Below are positions 15,910-27,838 of a stretch of 64,000 nt of DNA, piece by piece (within the stretch, counting starts at the first letter, position 1; the number at the start of each line of letters is the position of its first letter). Position numbers and translations under genes: made by a program. The DNA comes from Thalassotalea litorea (GTDB lineage Bacteria; Pseudomonadota; Gammaproteobacteria; Enterobacterales; Alteromonadaceae), in assembly GCF_005843925.1 (NCBI RefSeq), contig NZ_VCBC01000005.1:124001-188000 (forward strand). The letters run 5' to 3'. The notes below the pieces were generated by a model that saw nothing but the letters and a program-made list of their open reading frames with translations, searched no databases and had not been told where the DNA came from.

Positions 15910-17388
15910 TTATTTTTTCAGCTTGTCTTCCCAAAGCTTGGCGTTTTTAATGCCAAGTGATTCTGGGTCAAACGTATACTCTTTTACTTTCTGTTTTTGC
16001 TGACGTTCGTAATCTTTCAACGCCTTGATCGCCGGGCGACCCGCTAAGAAAATAATCAAGATACCTACAATGTTCAACCAGGCCATCAAACCGACACCAA
16101 TATCACCTAATGTCCATACGATACCGGCTTCACGTAAACAACCAAATAAGGTTGCTGCCATGATCATTACTTTCAGCACAAACGTAAGGCCTGGAATATG
16201 CACATGACGATTAATATAAGTCACATTATTCTCAGCGATAAAGTAATACGCCAAAATCGTCGTAAAGGCGAAGAAAAACAATGAAAGTGCCACAAATGGA
16301 CTACCAGCACCGGCAAACACCGAATCAAGAGCCATCTGGGTAAACATTGGGCTGTTTGGATCGACATTGGCAATGTTTTGCTGGATCATCGCCGCTCCTT
16401 CACCAACCACGTTATATTGACCCGTGATCAAGATAACGAATGCCGTTGCGGTACAAACAAATAATGTATCCACATAAACAGAGAATGCCTGAACCAACCC
16501 CTGCTGGGCTGGATGTTGTACTTCTGCCGCTGCTGCCGCATGTGGGCCTGTGCCCTGACCTGCTTCGTTGGAATAAACACCACGTTTAACACCCCAACCT
16601 ATCGCCGCACCAATACCAGCCATCGGTGTAAACGCATCGGATAGGATCAGCATCACAATACCGGGTAATTCGGTAATGTTAAGGGCAATGATAACGAGCG
16701 CAATAATGATGTAAGCAAGCGCCATAAACGGAACGACCAGTTCGGTGAAACGAGCGATACGCTTAATACCACCAAAAATGATAAAACCAAGAACTAACAC
16801 AACTGCAGTCGCGGTATACAATTTGGTTGAACTAAATGTACCCATGGCAGTTTCTACCATGTTACCAGCGCCCACAGCCTGCTCAACCGCAGCACCAATC
16901 GCATTGGATTGTACGGTCGGAAGCAATAAACCTGTAGCCAGGATCGTTGCAATGGCAAATATCCATGCATACCATTTTTGCCCTAAGGCTTTTTCAATGT
17001 AATACGCTGGACCACCACGGTACAAACCTTCATTTTCTTCTTTGTAGATTTGCGCCAATGTCGATTCGATATAGGCCGTTGCAGCACCAAAAAATGCCAC
17101 AACCCACATCCAGAAAACGGCACCTGGGCCACCAAAACCAATTGCCGCTGCAACACCGGCAATATTACCGGTGCCTACACGACCAGAAAGCGAAACGGCT
17201 AATGCCTGAAAGGAAGAAATCCCTTTATCAGAGCTTTTTCCGGATAAAAGCAGACGCCACATTTCGCGAAAGTGACGAACTTGAGCAAAGCGTGTGAAAA
17301 AGGAATAGAACAAACCTGCGCCAAGGCACAGATAAATTAATGCCGGGCTCCAGATGATCCCGTTAAGAGTGTTTACAAATTCAAGCAC
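15910..17388 (-). CDS. Sodium:alanine/glycine symporter, AGCS family
   Basis: An inner-membrane carrier of 492 residues that takes up alanine or glycine with sodium. About eleven hydrophobic helices are visible. The family signatures are present: SLSGRVGTGNIAGVAAAI near residue 70, GGPAYYIEKAL near 125, and GWGVKRGVYSNEAGQGT near 265. The C-terminus is charged (KVKEYTFDPESLGIKN). Orthologues are usually AlsT/DagA-like. The window also carries alanine dehydrogenase and Lrp at 31-33 kb, so uptake and catabolism of alanine fit together. The gene stands alone; no glycine riboswitch is visible in the 115-bp upstream gap. Confidence 0.92.
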   Translation of the reverse strand: MLEFVNTLNGIIWSPALIYLCLGAGLFYSFFTRFAQVRHFREMWRLLLSGKSSDKGISSFQALAVSLSGRVGTGNIAGVAAAIGFGGPGAVFWMWVVAFFGAATAYIESTLAQIYKEENEGLYRGGPAYYIEKALGQKWYAWIFAIATILATGLLLPTVQSNAIGAAVEQAVGAGNMVETAMGTFSSTKLYTATAVVLVLGFIIFGGIKRIARFTELVVPFMALAYIIIALVIIALNITELPGIVMLILSDAFTPMAGIGAAIGWGVKRGVYSNEAGQGTGPHAAAAAEVQHPAQQGLVQAFSVYVDTLFVCTATAFVILITGQYNVVGEGAAMIQQNIANVDPNSPMFTQMALDSVFAGAGSPFVALSLFFFAFTTILAYYFIAENNVTYINRHVHIPGLTFVLKVMIMAATLFGCLREAGIVWTLGDIGVGLMAWLNIVGILIIFLAGRPAIKALKDYERQQKQKVKEYTFDPESLGIKNAKLWEDKLKK

Positions 17389-17421
17389 AATGACCCCTGA
17401 ATAGATTTTATTATTATAAAG

Positions 17422-17441
17422 AAGCCAGCAGTTGCTGGCTT
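17422..17441 (-). terminator. Terminator-like hairpin after the M14 peptidase gene
   Basis: AAGCCAGCA and TGCTGGCTT form a perfect 9-bp stem with a 2-nt centre. On the minus strand it runs into TCTTTATAATAA. It lies between the peptidase stop (17504) and the symporter start (17388). Confidence 0.5.
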
Positions 17442-17503
17442 AAAACGCAATGATTCACTTCAATAGGTCGAACGCTAGGGTAATTCAACCTACGAATTTG
17501 ACC

Positions 17504-18655
17504 TTATCTTAAATCATCTACTACGTGATAGATAGCCGTTAATGTATCTTTGCCCAGGATGGCAGAGCGCGCATCTGACCAGCCAAAAATCAAATCCGGT
17601 AATAACTCATTATCTTTAAACGGCATCTCTACCGTAAAGGCCAGACATTTAAAATGGTTGCCAACCCAACTTGAACCAACGGTTAGATTTGCCTTACCGG
17701 GTTCGTCTTTGGGGTAGCCTTTTTCATCCTGAAATTCTGGAGTGATTGTACAAAGCAGCTCTTTAAACTTGTCTTCCAAAGCTTTATGACGCGCATCGTA
17801 GTTTGGTACACCCTCGCAACCGGCAACAAAGTTAACCGGCAATGCCTCGTCACCATGAATATCCAAATGCAAATCTACGCCAGTTTGCTGCATTTTTTCT
17901 CTTACCAGATATACTTCCGGACTTCTTTCCATGCTTGGCTCTTGCCATTCACGATTCAGATTGACGCCAATCGCATTGGTACGAAGATGACCTCGCACAC
18001 TGCCATCAGGATTCATGTTCGGAACAAGATAAAATACCGCGTTTTGCAACAGTGCATTGGCAACACCATCGTCGAAATCGAGAAGGCGTTCGATAAAACC
18101 TTCCATAAACCATTCTGCCATGGTTTCCCCTGGATGCTGACGAGCAGTGATCCAGATATTGGCTTTCCCTTCACCCGGCTCACCAACAGTTAAAAGACTC
18201 ATATCACGGCCATCGAGCGTCTGACCAAGTACGCTTAAATCGCACATATCAGTATCCTGGGCTTGGTGAAGCAAGTCCTGATGGCGCTCGTAGCTATAAG
18301 GAGCAAAATACGCAAAATACACTGACGCGTGTTCGAGGTGATGTTTAATGATCAGATTTTGACCATCAAATTCGGTTTCCACTCGAAACCAGGTTTCGCG
18401 ATCGTAAGATGCTACAGCTTGATAATCTTTCCAACCTTCTACATAGGCGGATTGACCGGCATTGGTAATGGCCATTACATGCTCGCCCAAATTGGGATTG
18501 TGAAGCTTAAAATGGAACCATTGATAAAACTCAGATTGGTTATCTTTGACAATTTCCAGCTTTATATTGGTCGGGCTAGATGCGTCATTGACACGAATGT
18601 TACCACTGTCAAATGCACAGCTTATTTGAATGGTTGATGGATTACTGTTGGTCAT
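17504..18655 (-). CDS. M14-family zinc carboxypeptidase (cytosolic carboxypeptidase-like)
   Basis: A 383-residue metallopeptidase. The N-terminal 130 residues form a beta-sandwich domain typical of the M14D cytosolic carboxypeptidases (FYQWFHFKLHNPNLGEH is its conserved stretch). The catalytic domain has the zinc ligands in ARQHPGETMAEW (His174, Glu177) and in LDIHGDE (His267). Substrate-binding NMNPDGSVRGHLRTNAIG and NLNREW follow the family pattern, and the general-base glutamate is probably that in FTVEMPF. There is no signal peptide, so it acts in the cytoplasm. Eukaryotic relatives trim glutamate from tubulin; bacterial substrates are unknown. No operon partner is evident. Confidence 0.9.
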   Translation of the reverse strand: MTNSNPSTIQISCAFDSGNIRVNDASSPTNIKLEIVKDNQSEFYQWFHFKLHNPNLGEHVMAITNAGQSAYVEGWKDYQAVASYDRETWFRVETEFDGQNLIIKHHLEHASVYFAYFAPYSYERHQDLLHQAQDTDMCDLSVLGQTLDGRDMSLLTVGEPGEGKANIWITARQHPGETMAEWFMEGFIERLLDFDDGVANALLQNAVFYLVPNMNPDGSVRGHLRTNAIGVNLNREWQEPSMERSPEVYLVREKMQQTGVDLHLDIHGDEALPVNFVAGCEGVPNYDARHKALEDKFKELLCTITPEFQDEKGYPKDEPGKANLTVGSSWVGNHFKCLAFTVEMPFKDNELLPDLIFGWSDARSAILGKDTLTAIYHVVDDLR

Positions 18656-18822
18656 GGTCTTTATCCAAACTCAGAATGATTCTGTTGAGTTTACACAAAG
18701 GATTAAATTAACTGAAGTTGTTCACCGTGAAAATTGAATGCTTTAACGGATCTGCAAAGAATATACGGCAATTGCAGGGCAAACTTAGTGCAAATTTAGT
18801 GCAAATATTTACCCTATTCACA

Positions 18823-19338
18823 TTATAAGGTTCTTAATATTAACCCAAGCTCAGTGGAGTATCCCATCGAACGATGCACTACCTGCTGATTTTGATCCAG
18901 AACATAATAACTTGGATAAGCAGAAACCTGATACGCTTGTTTAAGGGCTTCGTTTCCAAGTAATATCGGCATCGTGAGATCTAGGCCGGCAACAAACTCT
19001 TCTACTTCCAGTGGTTCGACAAAATCTAATGCAATGGCATACACTTGCACCTGCTCTCCTGGATGGCTCTCATATAGTGCCTGAAGATTACCAATGCTGT
19101 ATTTACAAACGGAGCACCATGGCGCGAAAAAATACAACACAGTTTTCTCAGTGCCCATCGCGTCATTTAGATTTATGATTTTTGAATTAACGGACGTTAA
19201 ATGAAAGTCCGGCGCTTCTTGCTTTTGCCAGCTTGACAACATACCACTTTCGCGAAGCGCCGAAACCCCATTAAAAACAATGACGATTATCAACGCTTGT
19301 AATAGTAAACTTTTAATAATTTGAATAAATGTAGACAT
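18823..19338 (-). CDS. Membrane-anchored thioredoxin-like protein (TlpA/ResA type)
   Basis: A 171-residue protein with one N-terminal transmembrane helix (LLLQALIIVIVFNGVSAL) and a periplasmic thioredoxin fold. The redox site is FFAPWCSVCKYSIGNL, with CXXC at about residues 75-78. The cis-proline lies in VSAYPSYYVLD. This layout is that of TlpA/ResA-like thiol-disulfide reductases that reduce specific periplasmic proteins, for instance in cytochrome c maturation. No cytochrome maturation genes are close. Monocistronic. Confidence 0.88.
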   Translation of the reverse strand: MSTFIQIIKSLLLQALIIVIVFNGVSALRESGMLSSWQKQEAPDFHLTSVNSKIINLNDAMGTEKTVLYFFAPWCSVCKYSIGNLQALYESHPGEQVQVYAIALDFVEPLEVEEFVAGLDLTMPILLGNEALKQAYQVSAYPSYYVLDQNQQVVHRSMGYSTELGLILRTL

Positions 19339-19519
19339 TATATTTCGAGTGTTAATCCTGAACGTTTAGTAAGACCGAATTCGATGACGCACTATTTCAC
19401 AAATCATTGCAACCCTCAACAAAAGTACCAAACCACAATCATTGCCACAAATATCACCGGTATGTTTAAGGAACTCATCGTTTGCTAACGAATCTACTCG
19501 CCTGCCCCAAAAAAAAGCT

Positions 19520-19554
19520 AAAAAAAAGAAAAAAAAACGGGACATCATGCCCCG
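19520..19554 (-). terminator. Terminator of the long-form GAPDH gene
   Basis: On the minus strand CGGGGCA pairs with TGTCCCG (one G-U) around TGA, followed by a run of nine or more T. It lies 40 bp past the GAPDH stop. Confidence 0.8.
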
Positions 19555-19594
19555 CTCGTATTTAACCGGTATTTTTTAACCTGGTTTTTGGTTA

Positions 19595-21043
19595 TTAAGC
19601 TTTAGGCAAACTCAATACCCTAACGCCAGCCATTTTATTCATGACTTTTACCACCTGACAACTGTAACCAAACTCGTTGTCATACCAGACATAAAGAACG
19701 GCTCTGTCATCTTCAACGATCGTTGCCTGAGAATCAACCACACCGGCGAATCGCGAGCCAACAAGATCCGTTGACACAATTTCCGTAGAAGCGGTGTAAT
19801 CTACCTGCTGGCGCAATGGCGAATCAAGTGAAACTGAACGCAGATAATCGTTTAACGTGTCACGATCTGTCGCTTTTTTAAGATTCAGATTCATAATCGC
19901 CATCGAAACATTGGGTGTTGGCACTCGAATCGCATTACCCGTTAATAACCCTTTAAGCTCTGGCAAAGCTTTGGCAACGGCCTTTGCCGCACCGGTAGAT
20001 GTGATAACCATATTCAATGGTGCACTACGGCCACGGCGCTCAGACTTGTGGTAGTTATCAATCAAGTTTTGGTCATTGGTATAGGAATGTACCGTTTCAA
20101 CGTGGCCATTGCGGATCCCAAATTGATCATTAACCGCTTTTAGTACCGGCGTAATCGCATTGGTGGTACAACTGGCGGCACTGACGATTTTATCATCGTC
20201 TTTTATCATGTCTTCATTGACGCCAAACACGATATTTTTAATATCCCCTTTCGCGGGCGCCGTTAACAACACTCGTTTAACGCCTTTACTTTCAAGGTGC
20301 TGACCAAGACCTGCTGCATCCGTCCAAATACCCGTATTATCGACGACTAACGCATCATTAATACCGTATTCGGTGTAATCAATGTCCGATGGAGATTTGG
20401 CATAGATAATCTTGATATAAGCACCATTGGCTTTAATCACACCCATCTCTTCATCAATCGAAATACTGCCGTTAAATGCACCATGGATAGAATCGCGACG
20501 TAACAAACTAGCACGTTTTTCCAGATCACCGTCTTTACCGGGGCGAATCACGATGGCTCGTAATCTCAGGTTTGCTAAAGGACCCGTCTGTTCGATTAGT
20601 AAACGAGCCAATAAACGACCGATACGACCAAAGCCATAGAGCACAACATCCTGAGGACCATTTTGGGTAAGGTTTTCTTTTAGAGGGGTTAATTCTTTAC
20701 TTAAATATTCTGCAATGCTCAGGCCATTGGCTTCGCCATGAAACAAATAACGATAGGCAAGCTTACCAACATCAATATTACAGGGTTTTAGAGGTATCTC
20801 GCTTAGCGCTTTTAAAAACGGAAAGCTTTCTCTTAAACGCAGTTTTGTCGCTTCGTGAATGGCGACAGACTTGTGCGCCTTGATAATATCGATTGCTGAA
20901 GCATTCACCATTGGACGACCATAAACGGAAATTTCTACGCCGTAATTACGGTAGAGTTGACCAATAATCGGCAACATTTTTTCTGCGAAGTCCTGACGTT
21001 CCTGCCAGCTTTTCTGGTAAATTTCCTCGTTGTGATAACTCAT
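19595..21043 (-). CDS. Long-form glyceraldehyde-3-phosphate dehydrogenase (second GAPDH)
   Basis: At 482 residues this enzyme carries about 130 extra N-terminal residues compared with classical GAPDH. The Rossmann motif GFGRIGR sits at 137-143, the catalytic cysteine in SAASCTTNA at Cys292, and the histidine in VETVHSYTND. The aspartate that selects NAD in classical enzymes is not seen after the second strand, where the text reads AIVIRPGKDG. I infer use of NADP or both cofactors, probably in the gluconeogenic direction. Similar long GAPDHs are known in Shewanella and Vibrio. It is separate from gapA, 2.4 kb away on the other strand. A TGTAA-type palindrome lies about 90 bp upstream. Confidence 0.88.
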   Translation of the reverse strand: MSYHNEEIYQKSWQERQDFAEKMLPIIGQLYRNYGVEISVYGRPMVNASAIDIIKAHKSVAIHEATKLRLRESFPFLKALSEIPLKPCNIDVGKLAYRYLFHGEANGLSIAEYLSKELTPLKENLTQNGPQDVVLYGFGRIGRLLARLLIEQTGPLANLRLRAIVIRPGKDGDLEKRASLLRRDSIHGAFNGSISIDEEMGVIKANGAYIKIIYAKSPSDIDYTEYGINDALVVDNTGIWTDAAGLGQHLESKGVKRVLLTAPAKGDIKNIVFGVNEDMIKDDDKIVSAASCTTNAITPVLKAVNDQFGIRNGHVETVHSYTNDQNLIDNYHKSERRGRSAPLNMVITSTGAAKAVAKALPELKGLLTGNAIRVPTPNVSMAIMNLNLKKATDRDTLNDYLRSVSLDSPLRQQVDYTASTEIVSTDLVGSRFAGVVDSQATIVEDDRAVLYVWYDNEFGYSCQVVKVMNKMAGVRVLSLPKA

Positions 21044-21131
21044 GCGATAACCCTTTTGGTATTAAAATAAGTAAACAAAGCAAATGAGCAGTATTTAGCG
21101 TTATTATTCTGCTCTCAATTAGCGGCGACAT

Positions 21132-21155
21132 TGTAATTAATTATGTAACCTTACA
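21132..21155. promoter_or_regulatory. Palindromic TGTAATTAATTA element upstream of long-form GAPDH
   Basis: TGTAATTAATTATG followed by TAACCTTACA gives an imperfect TGTAA/TTACA palindrome about 90 bp before the GAPDH start. It resembles the TGTAA...TTACA sites reported for HexR in marine gammaproteobacteria. The spacing is not an exact match. Confidence 0.35.
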
Positions 21156-21293
21156 CTAGCGATTTCACCCAAAACAGTAAATTAAGTGATAGAACCGGTG
21201 TAAAGCCTAGAAAACAGCAGATAATCATCCAGACAATCGGCTTTTCGAGGCCAATAAACGGAATTTTATGAAAGCGCGATGTAAGTTATGGGG

Positions 21294-21677
21294 TTAGTCG
21301 TCAGATTTAAATGTTAAGCTCAACGAATTGACACAATAACGCTTATGAGTAGGTGCCGGGCCGTCATCAAATACGTGCCCTAAATGCGATTGACAGTGGC
21401 GACACTGGATTTCAGTGCGCACCATATTATGTGAATTATCAGGCAGGTAGGATACATTGCCAAAGACAGATGCGTAAAAGCTGGGCCAACCGCAACCAGA
21501 TTCGAATTTGGTATCGGAATGGAATAAAGGTTGCTGACAACAGGCACACAGATAGGTACCCAATTGCCAGTGGTCGCAATATTTGCCTGAAAAAGGCGCC
21601 TGTGTCGCACCTAAACGACAGACCCGATAAGCCTCTGGCGACAATTTTTGTTTGTAATCATCATTTGAGTCACTCAT
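21294..21677 (-). CDS. msrB: Peptide-methionine (R)-S-oxide reductase
   Basis: A 127-residue enzyme that repairs the R form of oxidised methionine in proteins, using thioredoxin. The structural zinc is held by CACC (near residue 45) and CRHC (near 94). GCGWPSFY is the signature loop, followed by HLGHVFDDGP. The catalytic cysteine is in RYCVNSLSLTF close to the C-terminus. No signal sequence, so cytoplasmic. It follows gnd on the same strand with only 37 bp between, so the pair may be co-transcribed. Confidence 0.95.
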   Translation of the reverse strand: MSDSNDDYKQKLSPEAYRVCRLGATQAPFSGKYCDHWQLGTYLCACCQQPLFHSDTKFESGCGWPSFYASVFGNVSYLPDNSHNMVRTEIQCRHCQSHLGHVFDDGPAPTHKRYCVNSLSLTFKSDD

Positions 21678-21714
21678 CGGGGCACCTTGTATGTTAAATG
21701 GCTACTTAGCAGAC

Positions 21715-23244
21715 CTAGTTTAACGGCTTAATCGGACGACCTTGCTTTGACCATTCAACATGGAATTTTTTACCCGCGGCTTTATCGACACGTTCAAATG
21801 TATGGGCGCCAAAGTAGTCGCGCTGGCCTTGTAATAAATTCGCCGGTAACGTCTCACAACACATCGAATCATAGTAGCTTAACGATGCTGAAATCGCGCC
21901 TACCGGGATCCCCATTAGCGTTGCTTTTGCGACGGCTTGACGCCAGTTACTTTGATATTTACTCAGTTGATCCGAAAAATAAGAATCTAACAGTAGATTT
22001 TCCAAATCACTGTCACGTTCAAACGCTTTGGTTATTGACTGTAAAAAAGACGCTCGAATAATACAGCCCGCACGCCAAATTCTGGCGATTGAAGCAAAAT
22101 TAAGTTTCCAGTTGTGTTCAACTGAAGCCAGCTTCATCAATTGAAACCCCTGCGCATAGGCACAGATTTTCGCGCAATACAGGGCATCATGCAGCTCTGA
22201 AATTAACGCCTGTTTCTGTTCTTCAGAAAGCGTTTCTGTTTGTGGACGCGTTAATTTTTTCGCCGTTGCGATTCTAAGCTCTTTAAATGAAGAAATGGAA
22301 CGGGCATAAACCGCTTGAGAAATGGTTGGTGCCGGACACCCGACTTCCAGTGAGCTTACTGCTGTCCATAAGCCTGTGCCCTTTTGACCGGCCTTATCCA
22401 GAATCAAGTCAACTAAGGCGGCTCCCGACTCTGGATCTTTATGGCGCAATACTTCAACGGAGATTTCCATCAGGTAACTGTTAAGATCGCCCGCATTCCA
22501 TTCGGCAAAAATATCAGAAACTTGCTCGCAATCAAGCCCTAGCCCCTCGCGCAATACGTGGTAAACCTCGCAAATGATTTGCATATCGGCATATTCGATA
22601 CCGTTGTGAACCATTTTCACATAATGACCGGCGCCTGCTGGGCCAATATAGTCCGCACACGCTTCTCCGTGAGGAATAATTTGGCCAGGCTCTGTACGCT
22701 CAAGCGGCTTACCGGTATCACCATCAACTTTTGCGGCAATCGATTGCCAGATTGGCTTAACGCGTGTCCATGCATAGGCACTGCCACTTGGCATCAATGC
22801 TGGCCCGAATCGAGCGCCAACTTCACCACCGGAAACAGCCGAAGAGAAAAAGATAAAGTTTTCGTTATAGCGCTTTTCTCGTTCGACGGTATCGGTCCAC
22901 AACGAGTTGCCTGTGTCGATAACAATGTCGTCCGGCTGAATGCCAGCGCCAATGAGATTGTGGCAGACTTGATCAACAACATCTCCCGCAGGAACGCTCA
23001 ATACAATCAAATGCGGTGCTTTTAGTTTTGATAGTAGCTCAGTATATGAAGAACAACCGATAACCCGTGGATTACCATGTTTATTTTCTTCTGCGTCCTG
23101 CTCGATCGCCGCGTTAACTTTTTCAAAGTCTAAATCAAAGGCAGCAATTTTAAAGCCATTATCAGCCAGGTTCAAAACCAGGTTTTTACCCATTACACCA
23201 AGGCCTACAAAACCGATGTCACATTTCATTGAATCGTCAGACAT
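21715..23244 (-). CDS. gnd: 6-phosphogluconate dehydrogenase, decarboxylating
   Basis: Oxidises 6-phosphogluconate to ribulose 5-phosphate in the pentose phosphate pathway, forming NADPH. The start is set at 23244 (MSDDSMKCDIGF), giving 509 residues; an upstream ATG at 23283 is less likely. The Rossmann motif GLGVMGKNL, the SAVSGGEVGARFGPALMP substrate loop, the catalytic lysine in GAGHYVKMVHNGIEY, and the C-terminal QGQRDYFGAHTFERVD are all present. It is about 40 residues longer than the E. coli enzyme, mostly because of an insertion between IAAKVDGD and GPAGAGHY (about 22650-22730). It is divergent from gapA, with the shared control region between them. Confidence 0.95.
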   Translation of the reverse strand: MSDDSMKCDIGFVGLGVMGKNLVLNLADNGFKIAAFDLDFEKVNAAIEQDAEENKHGNPRVIGCSSYTELLSKLKAPHLIVLSVPAGDVVDQVCHNLIGAGIQPDDIVIDTGNSLWTDTVEREKRYNENFIFFSSAVSGGEVGARFGPALMPSGSAYAWTRVKPIWQSIAAKVDGDTGKPLERTEPGQIIPHGEACADYIGPAGAGHYVKMVHNGIEYADMQIICEVYHVLREGLGLDCEQVSDIFAEWNAGDLNSYLMEISVEVLRHKDPESGAALVDLILDKAGQKGTGLWTAVSSLEVGCPAPTISQAVYARSISSFKELRIATAKKLTRPQTETLSEEQKQALISELHDALYCAKICAYAQGFQLMKLASVEHNWKLNFASIARIWRAGCIIRASFLQSITKAFERDSDLENLLLDSYFSDQLSKYQSNWRQAVAKATLMGIPVGAISASLSYYDSMCCETLPANLLQGQRDYFGAHTFERVDKAAGKKFHVEWSKQGRPIKPLN

Positions 23245-23439
23245 GTATTTATCCATTCCTAATTGGGGATGCATTGCCAGCAATACCTATAATTAAAGCT
23301 CACTGGCCTAAAAATGGGGCGTATTCTGCCATAAAAGTCTTAGTTTATGTAATTGTTAACGAATAAATATTTATTAATTTAATAAAATAACAACAAAACA
23401 TACTACAAATGTAAAAAACACTTGAATAAAGCTCAAATT

Positions 23440-24493
<1,054 letters not shown>

Positions 24494-24514
24494 TAGTCGA
24501 TAAAAACATCCACT

Positions 24515-24542
24515 AAGGGAGCAATCATTGCTCCCTTTTTTG
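24515..24542 (+). terminator. Terminator of gapA
   Basis: AAGGGAGCAA pairs perfectly with TTGCTCCCTT around TCA, followed by a T-run. Starts 22 bp after the stop. Confidence 0.92.
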
Positions 24543-24761
24543 TGGGTGTCTACTTCCGCTCAACCGCAGATGTATCTTTTTAAGACCCCCGAACACAATC
24601 CCCCCATGCAGTATCATGCAGGATCACGCCGACGCCACAACCTCCCAACACCTAAAGTGCCCAGTAGTCGCCTGGCATTAAAATATAGCTGGCCAAAATG
24701 GGAAATAAAAGCAATACGTATTTAGTTGCTTTTGGGTACTAGCGAGCGCTAAAAACAAACC
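24543..24761. other. Intergenic region between gapA and serS terminators
   Basis: No gene or recognisable element. A 65-codon frame at 24528-24725 overlaps the gapA terminator and has no ribosome site, so I treat it as noise. Confidence 0.5.
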
Positions 24762-24788
24762 AAAAAAAAGAGGGCAAATGCCCTCTTT
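24762..24788 (-). terminator. Terminator of serS
   Basis: On the minus strand AAAGAGGGCA pairs with TGCCCTCTTT and runs into eight T. It begins 19 bp past the serS stop. Confidence 0.9.
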
Positions 24789-24806
24789 CAAACAACACTA
24801 ATCGCT

Positions 24807-26093
<1,287 letters not shown>

Positions 26094-26100
26094 TCACTTG

Positions 26101-26487
26101 TTATTTATTTACGACTAAGTACATTCCTAATGCCGCCGCCAATATACACAGTGCGACATTCAAAATGACATTTAACATTGCTTTTATTATCTCACCTTGT
26201 TGCAGTAACAACAAAGTATCTAACGAAAAAGTTGAAAACGTTGTGAAGGCGCCAAGAAAGCCGATACCGAGTAACGTTCGATATACCACAACTTCAATGA
26301 TCCCCTGTTGGATCAACCCATACAGGAACCCCATCAATAATGAACCGGTGATATTAACCAGCAACGTTGCAAAAGGGAATCCTTTTCCGAGCCAAATCAA
26401 CACCATTTGTGAAATAAAATAGCGTAAACTCGCGCCGCATGCACCACCGAGCGCTACAAACAAGTAGGTTTGCCACGTACTAATCAT
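26101..26487 (-). CDS. crcB: Fluoride channel protein CrcB/FluC
   Basis: A 128-residue, four-helix inner-membrane protein that exports fluoride as a dual-topology dimer. [11 protein letters not shown] near the start, [16 protein letters not shown] (the conserved pore asparagine), and [15 protein letters not shown] (the pore phenylalanines and sodium site) are all there. Its start overlaps the end of rarA by 8 nt and serS follows after 13 bp, so it lies inside the rarA-serS transcript. No fluoride riboswitch is seen, since the region upstream is rarA coding sequence. Confidence 0.94.
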   Translation of the reverse strand: MISTWQTYLFVALGGACGASLRYFISQMVLIWLGKGFPFATLLVNITGSLLMGFLYGLIQQGIIEVVVYRTLLGIGFLGAFTTFSTFSLDTLLLLQQGEIIKAMLNVILNVALCILAAALGMYLVVNK

Positions 26488-27838
26488 AGCGACGCCTAAT
26501 CGATTGATGGTTTAACGAATCAAGAAATGCTTGTTTTTCCTTAAGCTTTTTCTCCAGACCACGATCACTTGGGTGATAAAAACGAGTATTTGATAATGGC
26601 TCTGGAAAATACACCTCGCCAGCGGCAAATGCGCCATGTTCATCATGGGCATAGCGATATTCCTTCCCATGGCCAAGCTCACGGGTAATACTTGAGGTTG
26701 CGTTACGAAGATGCAAGGGTACAGTTAAATCGCCGGTGTCTTTTGCTAACTGCCGTGCTTGTTTAAACGCCTGATAGACCGAATTGCTTTTCGGTGCCAA
26801 CGCCATAAAAACCGTAGCCTGAGCAATCGCGCGCTCACCCTCTGCAGGGCCGACGCGATGAAACGTATCCCAAGCATCCAGACCAATTTGCAAGGCCCGC
26901 GGATCGGCATTACCGATATCTTCACTGGCAATTGCCAACAAGCGACGTGCAACATATAAGGGGTCGCCACCACCTTCTAATATTCGACAGTACCAATATA
27001 GGGCAGCATCCGGATCGGAACCGCGAACGGATTTATGAAAAGCCGATATCAAATCATAAAAATGATCGCCCGATTTATCATAAAGTGGTTGTTTATCACC
27101 AGCAACCTGTTGCACGGTAGCAACATCGATAACCTTTTTTGACTCACCCTTATCCGCCAAATCCACACATATTTCCAGAAGATTCAGAACCCGTCGGGCA
27201 TCACCATTTGCCAGAGCAATTAAATTCGACTTGGCGTCTTCGGGCAATTCGATATCGAGTTTACCAAACCCCTTATCTTTATCACTTAAGGCTCGAGAAA
27301 CTACGTTACCCAGATGTTCTGGGGTTAATGACTTTAAAACATAAACCCGAGCTCTGGATAACAATGCCTGATTGAGCTCAAACGAGGGATTTTCTGTCGT
27401 TGCACCGATAAACGTAATGGTTCCGTCTTCGATAAAGGGTAAAAACGCATCTTGTTGGCTTTTATTAAAGCGATGCACCTCATCGACAAATAAGATTGTC
27501 CGGCGTTGTTGTCCCTGGGCTCGGATCTTTGCCTGTTCAATGGCAAGACGAATGTCTTTTACCCCGGAGGTTACCGCCGACAACCGCTCAATATCGGCAT
27601 CTGCATACCGGGCGATCAACTCCGCTAATGTGGTTTTACCGGTACCCGGAGGTCCCCAGAATATTAAAGAATGGCAAAGCCCCTGCTCAATTGCCTGACG
27701 CAAAGGTTTATTGGGATTTAAAAGGTGTTCCTGGCCGATATATTCATCGAGATGCGCTGGCCGCATGCGAGCGGCGAGCGGCGCAAAGAGGTCTTCTGAA
27801 TCCAGGTCAAAGCTAAAATTACCGCTATCGCTGGTCAT
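26480..27838 (-). CDS. rarA: Replication-associated recombination protein A (MgsA/RarA AAA+ ATPase)
   Basis: A clamp-loader-like ATPase acting at stalled replication forks. Starting at the ATG at 27838 it has 452 residues, near the E. coli length of 447; the frame extends upstream into lolA without support. Walker A is [13 protein letters not shown], Walker [15 protein letters not shown], sensor 1 [12 protein letters not shown], and the tetramerisation domain includes [19 protein letters not shown]. The start lies 14 nt inside the end of lolA, with AGGGG 9 nt ahead, suggesting coupled translation. Synteny with E. coli (ftsK-lolA-rarA-serS) supports the name. Confidence 0.95.
   Translation of the reverse strand: MTSDSGNFSFDLDSEDLFAPLAARMRPAHLDEYIGQEHLLNPNKPLRQAIEQGLCHSLIFWGPPGTGKTTLAELIARYADADIERLSAVTSGVKDIRLAIEQAKIRAQGQQRRTILFVDEVHRFNKSQQDAFLPFIEDGTITFIGATTENPSFELNQALLSRARVYVLKSLTPEHLGNVVSRALSDKDKGFGKLDIELPEDAKSNLIALANGDARRVLNLLEICVDLADKGESKKVIDVATVQQVAGDKQPLYDKSGDHFYDLISAFHKSVRGSDPDAALYWYCRILEGGGDPLYVARRLLAIASEDIGNADPRALQIGLDAWDTFHRVGPAEGERAIAQATVFMALAPKSNSVYQAFKQARQLAKDTGDLTVPLHLRNATSSITRELGHGKEYRYAHDEHGAFAAGEVYFPEPLSNTRFYHPSDRGLEKKLKEKQAFLDSLNHQSIRRRYD

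Noticed and set aside
17389..17503. Glycine riboswitch upstream of the AGCS symporter
   Set aside because: Only a simple 9-bp hairpin is present; the tandem aptamer core was not found in 115 bp.
19366..19548. 60-codon minus-strand frame between GAPDH and the thioredoxin-like gene
   Set aside because: It starts inside the GAPDH terminator and its phenylalanine run comes from the T-tract.
22558..23025. 155-codon plus-strand frame inside gnd
   Set aside because: Shadow of gnd, which is well conserved throughout.
26488..26600. Fluoride riboswitch upstream of crcB
   Set aside because: The sequence upstream is rarA coding sequence and crcB starts inside the rarA end.
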